In this document: positions 43,997-54,657 of the stretch, piece by piece | Layout of the letters: every line of letters begins with the position of its first letter | Numbering within the stretch: the stretch's first letter is position 1 | Assembly (NCBI RefSeq): GCF_900198195.1 | Contig: NZ_LT899436.1 | Coordinates: 3,741,001-3,805,000 of the forward strand | DNA length: 64,000 bases | Reading direction: 5' to 3' | Origin: Tenacibaculum jejuense | Lineage (GTDB): Bacteria > Bacteroidota > Bacteroidia > Flavobacteriales > Flavobacteriaceae | The notes under the pieces: model-generated | What the model was told of the DNA's origin: nothing | The model's input: the letters and a program-made list of their open reading frames with translations, nothing else | The model's database searches: none | Position numbers and translations under genes: made by a program

Positions 43997-44764
43997 CTAA
44001 CTCAAAAACGAAGTCAATGGACTACTTGCTTCTGCATGTTTTTTTACTGGAGCTAATTTTGCTTCGTAAGCTATTCTACCAGCTTCAACAGCCATTTTAA
44101 AAGCTTTTGCCATTGCTACTGGATTTTGAGAAACTGCTATTGCTGTATTTACCAAAACTGCATCTGCTCCAACTTCCATGGCATGAGCCGCATGTGAAGG
44201 TGAACCGATTCCTGCATCTACAACTACAGGAACATTAGATTGTTCTACAATAATCTCTAAAAACTCTAACGTTTTTAATCCTTTGTTACTTCCTATTGGT
44301 GCTCCTAATGGCATTACACATTGTGTTCCTACCTCTTCTAATCGCTTACATAAAACAGGATCAGCATGAATGTAAGGCATTACAATAAATCCTTTTTTCA
44401 CTAACTCTTCAGCTGCTTTTAATGTTTCTATAGGATCTGGTAATAAATATTTTGGATCTGGATGTATTTCTAATTTCACCCAGTTTGTCTCTAAAGCTTC
44501 TCTAGATAATTCAGCTGCAAAAACTGCTTCTTTTGCATTTCTTACTCCTGAAGTATTTGGTAATAAATTGATTCGTTGATGATTTAAATGTGTTAAAATA
44601 TCATCTTCTTCATTTTGTACATCAACTCTTTTAAGCGCTACTGTTACTAATTCACTTTCACTTTCTAATAAAGCATCACGCATTAATTCTGAAGAACTAA
44701 ATTTTCCTGTTCCTGTAAACAAGCGTGATGTAAATGTTTTATCTGCTATTTGTAATGAACTCAT
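43997..44764 (-). CDS. thiG: Thiazole synthase
   Basis: A 255-residue TIM-barrel enzyme that joins deoxyxylulose phosphate, dehydroglycine and ThiS thiocarboxylate to the thiazole phosphate. Family motifs: [12 protein letters not shown], the Schiff-base Lys in [45 protein letters not shown] then [10 protein letters not shown]. It lies 9 bases downstream of thiE. Confidence 0.97.
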   Translation of the reverse strand: MSSLQIADKTFTSRLFTGTGKFSSSELMRDALLESESELVTVALKRVDVQNEEDDILTHLNHQRINLLPNTSGVRNAKEAVFAAELSREALETNWVKLEIHPDPKYLLPDPIETLKAAEELVKKGFIVMPYIHADPVLCKRLEEVGTQCVMPLGAPIGSNKGLKTLEFLEIIVEQSNVPVVVDAGIGSPSHAAHAMEVGADAVLVNTAIAVSQNPVAMAKAFKMAVEAGRIAYEAKLAPVKKHAEASSPLTSFLS

Positions 44765-44773
44765 AATAATTAG

Positions 44774-45424
44774 TTAGTTGTTTGTATCTAATTTAAAAAC
44801 TTGCTCTTGTGAACTTCCTGCTTTTAAAATTTGATGAAATTTTGAAATGGAATTAAAATCTTTAGTTATTTCTCCTGATACTGCTATACCATGGATATTT
44901 GTTTCTATTAATGATGCTACATCTTCTAAAACAATTCCTCCAATAGCTATTACTGGAGTTTCTGTATTTAATTCCTCTAAAAGTACTTGATAACCAGCTA
45001 AACCTAAAATCGGACTTAAATTTTTCTTTGTAGTTGTATATCTAAAAGGTCCTAAACCTATATAATCTACTTTCTTTTCAATTAAAGTTTTACAATCTTC
45101 TAAAGTATTTGCAGTACCTCCTATGATAAATAAGTTTCCTAAGTATTTTCTCACTTCAGCCGGACAAGCATCTGTCTTCCCTAAATGAACTCCATCTGCT
45201 TTTACTTCTTCTGCAACTTTATAATGATCGTTTATAATTAATCTTGTTTGAAAATGACTCGTAATCTCTCTTGCCTTTTTCGCTGTTTCTAAAATAACCG
45301 CTTCTGTTTCATTTTTCAAACGAAGTTGTACCCATTCTGCTCCAGCTGTACAAGCACTTTGAATATTTTGTAAATGCGCTTCGGGAGTTTCTCCTTGTGA
45401 TATATATTGTAATTTACTTATCAT
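44774..45424 (-). CDS. thiE: Thiamin phosphate synthase
   Basis: A 216-residue TIM barrel that couples HMP-pyrophosphate and thiazole phosphate. Motifs: EWVQLRLKN, the magnesium site LIINDHYKVA, ADGVHLGKTD, FIIGGTANT, the substrate loop GLGPFRYTTTKKN and VIAIGGI. This is the canonical copy; a TenI-like second copy is at 46763-47353. Confidence 0.95.
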   Translation of the reverse strand: MISKLQYISQGETPEAHLQNIQSACTAGAEWVQLRLKNETEAVILETAKKAREITSHFQTRLIINDHYKVAEEVKADGVHLGKTDACPAEVRKYLGNLFIIGGTANTLEDCKTLIEKKVDYIGLGPFRYTTTKKNLSPILGLAGYQVLLEELNTETPVIAIGGIVLEDVASLIETNIHGIAVSGEITKDFNSISKFHQILKAGSSQEQVFKLDTNN

Positions 45425-45440
45425 TTTTAAAGAATTATTA

Positions 45441-45470
45441 GAATTCAGGAGTTAAAAGAAGTTAAGAATT
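45441..45470. repeat. Short-period repeat, left flank of four-helix-bundle copy 2
   Basis: GAATTCAG, GAGTTAAA and AAGTTAAG units of about eight bases. The block is an inverted relative of the one at 45866-45906 on the other side of the gene (shared AGGAGTTAA and AAGTTAAGAATT). Confidence 0.6.
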
Positions 45471-45477
45471 ACTGTAT

Positions 45478-45843
45478 CTATTTCCCTAGAATTGCTTTGC
45501 AATAGGAATTTAACAACTTACTAACTTCAATTAACAACTGTTTTTCATCATCTAGACTTATTTTATATCTTAAGTCTTTTGTTAAAACCAAATAATATCT
45601 ACACTCTTCTAAAGACCCTTGGGCTATATTAAAAAAACGTAACTTATCTTTTATTCCTTTTTTCTTATATCCTTCAACAATATTTGCTGCTATTGATATG
45701 GCAGCTCTTCTAAACTGGCTTGTTAAACCATAAATTTCATTTTTAGGAAAATCATCAGTTAATCGATAAACACATAACACAAATTGATGTGCTTTTTGCC
45801 AAACTAATAAACCTTCAAATGATTTACTTTTTACTTCTTTCAT
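45478..45843 (-). CDS. Four-helix-bundle (S23/IVP-like) protein, copy 2
   Basis: A 121-residue member of the same family (FEGLLVWQKAHQFVLCVYRL, TSQFRRAAISIAANIVEGY, SLEECRYYLVLTKDL). It is only moderately similar to copy 1, so the two are separate arrivals rather than a recent duplication. It sits between thiD and thiE, in the direction of the operon, with inverted short-period repeats on both sides. Confidence 0.9.
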   Translation of the reverse strand: MKEVKSKSFEGLLVWQKAHQFVLCVYRLTDDFPKNEIYGLTSQFRRAAISIAANIVEGYKKKGIKDKLRFFNIAQGSLEECRYYLVLTKDLRYKISLDDEKQLLIEVSKLLNSYCKAILGK

Positions 45844-45865
45844 AACTTTTTTCTTCTCTTCTACT

Positions 45866-45906
45866 CTACTTAACTCCTAAAATTCTTAACTTCTTAACTC
45901 TTAAGA
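45866..45906. repeat. Short-period repeat, right flank of four-helix-bundle copy 2
   Basis: On the minus strand octamers GAGTTAAG, AAGTTAAG, AATTTTAG, GAGTTAAG follow in series, touching the thiD stop codon (45901-45903). It mirrors the left flank. Confidence 0.6.
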
Positions 45907-46653
45907 ATGAAATCCTAATAGTGTTTTGTTAGAACTCAATACTTTTTCGATGTAACGTTTTCCTTTAAAACATGATTTTACTAACGGATACTTTAAAGCG
46001 ATGTAACTTGCAATTGCAGAAGATAACACACAACCGCTTCCATGCTTTTCAAATATTTTAATTCCTTTTTTAGGATTAAAAGGATGTATTTTTCCTTCGT
46101 TTGTATATAAATAATCTACTCCTATCTTTTCAGGACGATGTCCTCCTTTTAAAAATACGTGAGTTTTCGACTGAATATGATGTATCGTTTCTTCAATCGT
46201 TTTGTCTTGATATAGATTTTGAATCTCTTGATAATTTGGAGTAATTAAATAGATTTTATCTAAAATTTTATCGAAATCACTTTCACTGAAATCATTTTGA
46301 AACACAAAACCTGTGGATGATTTTAAAATCGGATCTAAAACAATTTTAGTGTCTGGATTTAATTGTAAAACCGTATCAATAATTTTTGACAATTTCTGCC
46401 AATCTTCAACAATCCCAATTTTAACGGTAGCAATCGAAAAACGATCAAACAAAACTTGAATTTGTTCCAAGATAGTTTCAATATCAATCCAATCACATTT
46501 TAGAAACTCTTTATCATTTTGAATTGTATTGGCTGTACAAACTGATAATCCGTAACACTTTAATTGCTCAAATGTTTTCACATCTGCTGTTAAACCTGCC
46601 CCATTTGATGGATCAAAACCCGCAATTGTTAATATGTATGGTCTTTGTTTCAA
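45901..46653 (-). CDS. thiD: Hydroxymethylpyrimidine (phosphate) kinase
   Basis: A 250-residue ribokinase-fold enzyme that phosphorylates HMP and HMP phosphate. Motifs: ILTIAGFDPSNGAGLTADVK, VLDPILKSSTGF, FLKGGH, and the anion-hole/catalytic-base block HGSGCVLSSAIASY. It lies in the thi operon. The gap of 109 bases to the TenI-like gene holds a REP-like palindrome. Confidence 0.94.
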   Translation of the reverse strand: MKQRPYILTIAGFDPSNGAGLTADVKTFEQLKCYGLSVCTANTIQNDKEFLKCDWIDIETILEQIQVLFDRFSIATVKIGIVEDWQKLSKIIDTVLQLNPDTKIVLDPILKSSTGFVFQNDFSESDFDKILDKIYLITPNYQEIQNLYQDKTIEETIHHIQSKTHVFLKGGHRPEKIGVDYLYTNEGKIHPFNPKKGIKIFEKHGSGCVLSSAIASYIALKYPLVKSCFKGKRYIEKVLSSNKTLLGFHS

Positions 46654-46687
46654 GTTTTTAAACTGTTTATTTAAGACTAGTTATCGT

Positions 46688-46745
46688 TCAGAATATATTT
46701 CAGAATCTCATAAATATTAATAATGAGAACCTGAAACAAGTTCAG
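46688..46745. repeat. REP-like palindrome between thiD and the TenI-like gene
   Basis: Inverted arms around an AT loop: TTTCAGAATCTCAT on the plus strand and TTTCAGGTTCTCAT on the minus strand, extended outward by TTCAG copies. The minus strand begins CTGAACTTGTTTCAG, a motif I know from dispersed intergenic palindromes of Bacteroidota. Confidence 0.6.
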
Positions 46746-46762
46746 TTTAACAATATTTATCT

Positions 46763-47353
46763 CTACACTTTGTAATGACGCTTGATTTCTTCAAAACTTT
46801 TTATAGGATCTTCTGTATTCCAAACACCACCAAGCACGCCAATACCTTTATAACCTAGTTCTAATACTTTAGGAATTGTATTTGCATTTACTCCACCCAT
46901 TCCTATAATCGTTTTATCAATACTGTTTACATCAAAACCTCTTCCCTCGTATCCTTGTTTAGAGATTGAAGAAAAAACTGGACTCAATAAGTGATAATCA
47001 AAATTGATCTCGCAAGTATCTAAAACCTCTGGTTCATGAAAAGAACTACTTACTTTAAAACCTTCAGACATGTATAAAGAAACATAACCTTCTAGTTTTT
47101 CTCCTAAATCTAATCTAGGTTGTTCTTGAATGTGAATTCCTTTCAACACAAACTCTGCACATAAATCATGAAACTGATGTATCATAATTTTCTGATAGTA
47201 CTCTGGATTGATTTCTTTTAATAAATTTCGATATCCTTCAATATCAAAAGAAGGTTTTCTTAAATGCAATACTTCTAAACCATTTTCAAACAATTGATTT
47301 AAAAGTGCTGCTTCATTTTGTATCTCCTTTTCGGATGTTAGGACTATTAGCAT
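46763..47353 (-). CDS. TenI-like thiamin phosphate synthase family protein
   Basis: A 196-residue, shorter ThiE-fold protein (EVLHLRKPSF, GIHIQEQPR, LSPVFSSISKQGYEGRGF, IGMGGV). Several substrate residues of true ThiE (QLR, the ND pair, HLG) are altered to HLR, HQ and HIQ, as in TenI thiazole tautomerases. It more likely isomerises the thiazole product than condenses it. It lies between thiC and thiD in the operon. Confidence 0.85.
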   Translation of the reverse strand: MLIVLTSEKEIQNEAALLNQLFENGLEVLHLRKPSFDIEGYRNLLKEINPEYYQKIMIHQFHDLCAEFVLKGIHIQEQPRLDLGEKLEGYVSLYMSEGFKVSSSFHEPEVLDTCEINFDYHLLSPVFSSISKQGYEGRGFDVNSIDKTIIGMGGVNANTIPKVLELGYKGIGVLGGVWNTEDPIKSFEEIKRHYKV

Positions 47354-47368
47354 AAATAATTACAAATT

Positions 47369-47520
47369 GAAAATTATGAATTATGAATTTTCTAATTTTC
47401 AGAATCGTCGTTGCAAATGAAGTCAAGTAATCTGTCAGTTAATAAAAAGATTACTTCGTCGTTTCCTCCTTGTAATGACGCATCATAAATTAATCATTGA
47501 AAACTCATAATTCGTAATTC

Positions 47521-47521
<1 letters not shown>
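47369..47521. repeat. Nested inverted repeat between thiC and the TenI-like gene
   Basis: Outer arms are heptamer-like (AATTATG AATTATG AATTTTC at left; at right the inverse, AATTACG AATTATG AGTTTTC). Inside lies a REP-like unit, 47406-47480, with AAGTAATCT/AGATTACTT arms and the end TTGTAATGACG. The unit resembles the widespread CGTCATTGCGAGGA... palindromes of Bacteroidota. No gene is contained. Confidence 0.65.
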
Positions 47522-49612
<2,091 letters not shown>

Positions 49613-49686
49613 ATAAAACTAATTAAAGCAAACTCTAGAAATAGAAGATATACACATATACAAGTGTATACTAAAGTTAAGATAAC

Positions 49687-49765
49687 TTTTCCCTCCGCTG
49701 GTATTAACCAAATCAGGTTCTAAGGATATTTCTCAAACTAGTAATCTAGCTACTCCTAAAGTTTA
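49687..49765 (-). promoter_or_regulatory. TPP riboswitch (THI element)
   Basis: The minus strand reads TAGGAGTAGCT at the 5' side, TTTGAGAAATATCCTTAGAA then CCTGATTTGG, and TTAATACCAGCGGAGGGAAA at the 3' side. The conserved thi-box CUGAUUUGG...AAUACCAGCG and UGAGA are present; the usual GGGGUG is GGAGUAG. It would sense thiamin pyrophosphate in the leader of thiS-thiC. In Bacteroidota control is often at translation; no clear terminator stem is seen, which fits. Confidence 0.95.
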
Positions 49766-49770
49766 TACTA

Positions 49771-49778
49771 CAAATATA
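49771..49778 (-). promoter_or_regulatory. -7 promoter element of the thi operon
   Basis: CAAATATA on the plus strand, TATATTTG on the minus strand, a perfect match. The transcript would begin about 49765, exactly at the 5' edge of the riboswitch. Confidence 0.75.
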
Positions 49779-49931
49779 AGGCTTTATTCTTCAACTTAAT
49801 AATTAAAAAAAACTTCTTACCGACTATTATGACACTTATGTCTGGTTTTTATACTCTAAAGGTATTTTTCTATTTTTCAAGCTACTCTTTTCTGAAATTT
49901 ATTACAACTTAAACCTTAAATCACAAATATT

Positions 49932-50225
49932 ATGTCAAATCAAACTGCAACAATCGAAAAAACATTAGTAGGAGGATGGACTCCTTATGGACCTGTAACT
50001 GCTGAGGATAAAAAAGTATTCGATGAAGCATTAGCTGGTTTTGTAGGTGTACAATATACTCCACAATCTGTATCTACTCAAGTAGTAGCTGGAAAAAACT
50101 ATCGTTTTAAGTGTGAAGCTACATTACCTGGCCCAGAACCAATTCAATGGGAAGCTATTGTTGAGATTTTCCAACCTTTACCAGGACAAGGTAAACCTCA
50201 TATTACTGGAATTACAAAATTATAA
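49932..50225 (+). CDS. Cystatin (stefin)-like protein
   Basis: A 97-residue protein without signal peptide. It carries the three hallmarks of cystatins in order: an N-terminal Gly pair (LVGGW, Gly14-15), the first-loop motif QVVAG (50-54), and a second-loop LP in FQPLPGQGKP (80-89). Between them are a predicted helix (AEDKKVFDEALAGFVG) and beta-strands (KNYRFKCEATL, WEAIVEIFQ). The layout is that of cytosolic type 1 cystatins, inhibitors of papain-family cysteine proteases. The target is unknown. It is monocistronic with its own terminator. Confidence 0.8.
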   Translation: MSNQTATIEKTLVGGWTPYGPVTAEDKKVFDEALAGFVGVQYTPQSVSTQVVAGKNYRFKCEATLPGPEPIQWEAIVEIFQPLPGQGKPHITGITKL

Positions 50226-50230
50226 TTTTA

Positions 50231-50265
50231 AAAAAAGCCAATTAGAAGTTTCTAATTGGCTTTTT
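50231..50265. terminator. Terminator after the cystatin-like gene
   Basis: AAAAAGCCAATTAGAA pairs with TTCTAATTGGCTTTTT over about 16 bp; T-runs on both strands. It also faces the convergent DDAH-like gene. Confidence 0.9.
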
Positions 50266-50287
50266 AATTTTATATCTATTTATTTTT

Positions 50288-51202
50288 CTAATCTCTTATT
50301 AAAGGTAAGGTAGAACATCGTAATAAACCTTCTTGTTTTGCTATCTCAGCATAAGGCACCTCTTCTACAGTAAAACCTTTTTCTCTTAACCATGTATTTA
50401 ATCTAGTAAAGTTTTTCTCAGAGATGATTACATCTTCAGAAATCGAGAAAATATTACTATTCATATTATACATTTCTTCTTTAGAAATTTCAAATACATT
50501 TTCTTTACCAAAGGAATCTATTAACCATTCGTATTCTTTTTCAACTAAAAATCCATTTTTATGTAAAATTGCTTTGTCTTTTCCTATTGGCTGAAAACAA
50601 CAATCTAGATGTAGTGCATTTTCTTTAGGATCTGTATTAGATTTTCTTAATTCAAATGCTTTCACAATTTTATCTGGAAATAATTCTTGGAGAGCAATTA
50701 CAGCATCTGTATTTGTTCTAGCTGTTATGTAATCAGGATAATCACTTCCAGAGTATGTTCCTATAAAAATATAATCATTCCATGGCATTACATCTCCTCC
50801 TTCGACATGACATTCTTTAGGTAATTCGATTACATTTTCTGGTGCAACTTGAGAAACTACATGTTGAATTGCCTCATATTCTCTCCCTCTATCAGGAAGG
50901 ATGTTGGCTTTTACTAATTTATCATCGATAACAAAAGCAATATCTCTAGAAAAGATTTGATTATAATCTTTTATAATTTCGGGACGAAATACTTGAACAT
51001 CATATTTTTTGAATACAGCAGCTACTGCTTCCATTTCTAGGATCATATCTTTTTCCGTTGGATATGTTCCTGCTAAAACATGTTGTTTGCTTTTTGGATC
51101 ATAACAATCTTCTGCTTTTGGTGTTGGTCCATTACTCTCCGCAGTTCCTAAAACTACTGCTCTTAATCTAGAAGTTTCGTTTTTTACATTTAGTTGTAAC
51201 AT
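50288..51202 (-). CDS. Dimethylarginine dimethylaminohydrolase / arginine-deiminase-family hydrolase
   Basis: A 304-residue guanidino-modifying enzyme. Family motifs: SRDIAFVIDDKLVKAN, the acidic block ECHVEGGDVM, the catalytic His in NALHLDCCFQP and the catalytic Cys near the end in GLLRCSTLPL. It could hydrolyse dimethylarginine, arginine or a related compound. The position after gltA recurs in flavobacteria as far as I know. It is a second amidino-hydrolase in this window besides ctlX. Confidence 0.88.
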   Translation of the reverse strand: MLQLNVKNETSRLRAVVLGTAESNGPTPKAEDCYDPKSKQHVLAGTYPTEKDMILEMEAVAAVFKKYDVQVFRPEIIKDYNQIFSRDIAFVIDDKLVKANILPDRGREYEAIQHVVSQVAPENVIELPKECHVEGGDVMPWNDYIFIGTYSGSDYPDYITARTNTDAVIALQELFPDKIVKAFELRKSNTDPKENALHLDCCFQPIGKDKAILHKNGFLVEKEYEWLIDSFGKENVFEISKEEMYNMNSNIFSISEDVIISEKNFTRLNTWLREKGFTVEEVPYAEIAKQEGLLRCSTLPLIRD

Positions 51203-51205
51203 ATA

Positions 51206-51248
51206 GCAAAAAAAATGTCATCCTGAGTTCAACTTCAGAATGACATTA
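51206..51248 (-). terminator. REP-like terminator after gltA
   Basis: AATGTCATCCTGA and TTCAGAATGACATT form a 13-bp stem with one mismatch around a GTTCAAC-type loop. The minus strand continues with eight T. The GTCATnCTGA arms are those of dispersed Bacteroidota palindromes, here placed as an intrinsic terminator between gltA and the DDAH-like gene. Confidence 0.82.
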
Positions 51249-51265
51249 TATCATTTTAATTGTTT

Positions 51266-52552
51266 TTATCTTTTATTGATTTTTACGAAAGGGCGATAGT
51301 TCTCACCAGTATAAACTTGACGAGGACGACCAATTGGCTCTTTGCGTAAACGCATTTCTCTCCATTGAGCAATCCATCCTGGTAAACGTCCTAAAGCAAA
51401 CATTACTGTAAACATTTCTACTGGAATATCCATAGCTCTGTAAATAATACCTGAATAGAAATCTACGTTTGGATATAATTTTCTTTTTACGAAATAGTCA
51501 TCACTTAAAGCTTCTTTCTCTAAACCTTTAGCGATATCTAATACTGGATCCTCAACTCCTAAATCATCTAATACTTCATCAGCAGCAACTTTGATAATTT
51601 TTGCTCTTGGATCGAAGTTTTTGTATACTCTGTGTCCGAATCCCATTAAACGGAATGGATCTTCTTTATCCTTAGCTTTAGCCATGTATTTCTTAGTGTC
51701 TCCACCATCAGCTTTAATAGCTTCTAACATTTCTAAAACTGCTTGGTTAGCTCCACCATGTAATGGTCCCCAAAGTGCAGAAATTCCAGCAGAGATAGAC
51801 GCAAATAAACCTGCATGAGAAGAACCTACTACTCTTACCGTAGAAGTAGAACAGTTTTGCTCGTGATCTGCATGTAAGATTAATAATTTATCTAAAGCAT
51901 CTTTTACGATTGGGTTTATTTCATACTCCTCGTTTGGCTTTTCAAACATCATTTTCATGATATTTTCAACATAACCTAATTTACGAGAACCATAGTTTAA
52001 TGGTAAACCTTTGATTTTACGCATAGACCAAGATACTAATACAGGGAATTTACCCATAATCTTAACTATAGCGTTATACATTTCTTCTTCAGAATCTACA
52101 TTCACAGAAGAAGGGTTAAATGCTGTTAAAGCAGAAGTTAAAGAAGATAATAATCCCATTGGATGTGCATTCTTTGGAAATGCATCGATAATCTTTTTAA
52201 CATCGTCATCTACAATTGCGTTATCTAAAATATCATTGTAGAATTTATCTAATTGTTCTTGCGTTGGTAATTCTCCAAAAATTAATAAGTAAGCCACTTC
52301 TAAAAAATCAGCTTTCTCAGCTAATTCTTCAATTGAGTAACCTCTATATCGTAACACTCCTTCTTCTCCATTTAAAAATGTAATAGCACTTTGGCAAGAA
52401 CCTGTATTCTTAAAACCTGGATCTATAGTAATAACTCCTCCTGTAGCTCCTCGTAAGGTTTTAATATCTATTGCAACTTCATCTTCCGTTCCTTTAACTA
52501 ACGGAAATTCGTAGGTGTTTTCGCCAATCTGTAATTTCGCTATTTCTGACAT
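51266..52552 (-). CDS. gltA: Citrate synthase
   Basis: A 428-residue type II (hexameric) citrate synthase that condenses oxaloacetate and acetyl-CoA. Catalytic residues: the His in LHADHEQNCS, His in WGPLHGGANQ and Asp in VDFYSG, with FGHRVYKNFDPRA. The N-terminal YRGYSIEELAE is typical. It has its own upstream region with a palindrome and probable -7 box (TATCTTCG at 52595-52588). Confidence 0.97.
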   Translation of the reverse strand: MSEIAKLQIGENTYEFPLVKGTEDEVAIDIKTLRGATGGVITIDPGFKNTGSCQSAITFLNGEEGVLRYRGYSIEELAEKADFLEVAYLLIFGELPTQEQLDKFYNDILDNAIVDDDVKKIIDAFPKNAHPMGLLSSLTSALTAFNPSSVNVDSEEEMYNAIVKIMGKFPVLVSWSMRKIKGLPLNYGSRKLGYVENIMKMMFEKPNEEYEINPIVKDALDKLLILHADHEQNCSTSTVRVVGSSHAGLFASISAGISALWGPLHGGANQAVLEMLEAIKADGGDTKKYMAKAKDKEDPFRLMGFGHRVYKNFDPRAKIIKVAADEVLDDLGVEDPVLDIAKGLEKEALSDDYFVKRKLYPNVDFYSGIIYRAMDIPVEMFTVMFALGRLPGWIAQWREMRLRKEPIGRPRQVYTGENYRPFVKINKR

Positions 52553-52773
52553 TTTCTATTTGATTTATTAATAATTGAAATGATGCACGAAGATACCATT
52601 TTTTAAAGTATTTAAAAAATCTTCATCGATAGATTTTAGATATCTAAATAATAACTTTAGTTTATTTGTTTTTTCATTAAAAAATAGATCGTGCTTTATT
52701 TTTTAGTCTAATATTCTCTAAAAACATTACGTTAAAATTATCGTAAAAATAGTAATATTATATGTAGAAAACC

Positions 52774-52793
52774 AAAATTGGTTAACCAATTTT
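52774..52793. promoter_or_regulatory. Perfect 20-bp palindrome upstream of gltA
   Basis: AAAATTGGTTAACCAATTTT, perfectly symmetric, 222 bases upstream of the gltA ATG. The core TTGGTTAACCAA is like the operators of GntR/FadR-type regulators (TGGTnnnACCA type). It lacks a T-run, so it is not a terminator. A transcription-factor site is likely; the factor is unknown. Confidence 0.55.
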
Positions 52794-52807
52794 AATGTTA
52801 TTTGAAA

Positions 52808-52838
52808 CAAAAAAAGCCTCGACAAATCGAGACTTTTT
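52808..52838 (-). terminator. Terminator of eno
   Basis: AAAAAGTCTCGA/TCGAGGCTTTTT on the minus strand, loop of four, followed by TTTTTTTGTTT, 22 bases after the eno stop. Confidence 0.9.
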
Positions 52839-52859
52839 AGTTGCTAACATTTAATTTAA

Positions 52860-54149
<1,290 letters not shown>

Positions 54150-54236
54150 TTATTTTTTTAGTTATTTTGGCTGTAGCTAATTTACAAATGCTACAGTATT
54201 TAAGGTTGATTTTTACTTAATTTCTACGAAATCGTT

Positions 54237-54650
54237 TTATTCTAATACTGGTAATAATCGTGAATCTAATAGTGCCGCTTTTCTATGACCAGCTGTAGCT
54301 AAATAGGTTTTATCTTGAGCAAAACTCATGAAACTCTCAACCGATTCATGTTCTACTAGCAATACATAATCCCATGTCTCATCTACGGGACCAATTACAA
54401 AATTCTTACTACTACCTTTAAACAAAACTCTACTTCCGTATTTTTCGATACAAGGAAGCGTATGAATCATATATAATTCATACGCTTCTTTACCTGAAAT
54501 TTCTTGCTTAGGTTTTATTGTTTCTAAATTTGTATAGTCTGCAACTTCTTTAAATTTTAACAAATTGAGCATTACTATTTTTCCTTTACCTTGGTATTTT
54601 AAATAGAATTCTCTTCCCGATTCTTGAGTTACATCTATATACCTTTTCAT
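54237..54650 (-). CDS. DUF1330-type dimeric alpha/beta-barrel protein
   Basis: A 137-residue protein with the ferredoxin-like pattern of DUF1330/ABM-like proteins: IVMLNLLKFKEVADY, GKEAYELYMIHTLPCIEKYG, VLLVEHESVESFMSFAQD. The family includes small cofactorless or heme-independent enzymes; no reaction can be assigned. It is 7 bases downstream of carA and probably co-transcribed with it. Confidence 0.78.
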   Translation of the reverse strand: MKRYIDVTQESGREFYLKYQGKGKIVMLNLLKFKEVADYTNLETIKPKQEISGKEAYELYMIHTLPCIEKYGSRVLFKGSSKNFVIGPVDETWDYVLLVEHESVESFMSFAQDKTYLATAGHRKAALLDSRLLPVLE

Positions 54651-54657
54651 AGAAACA

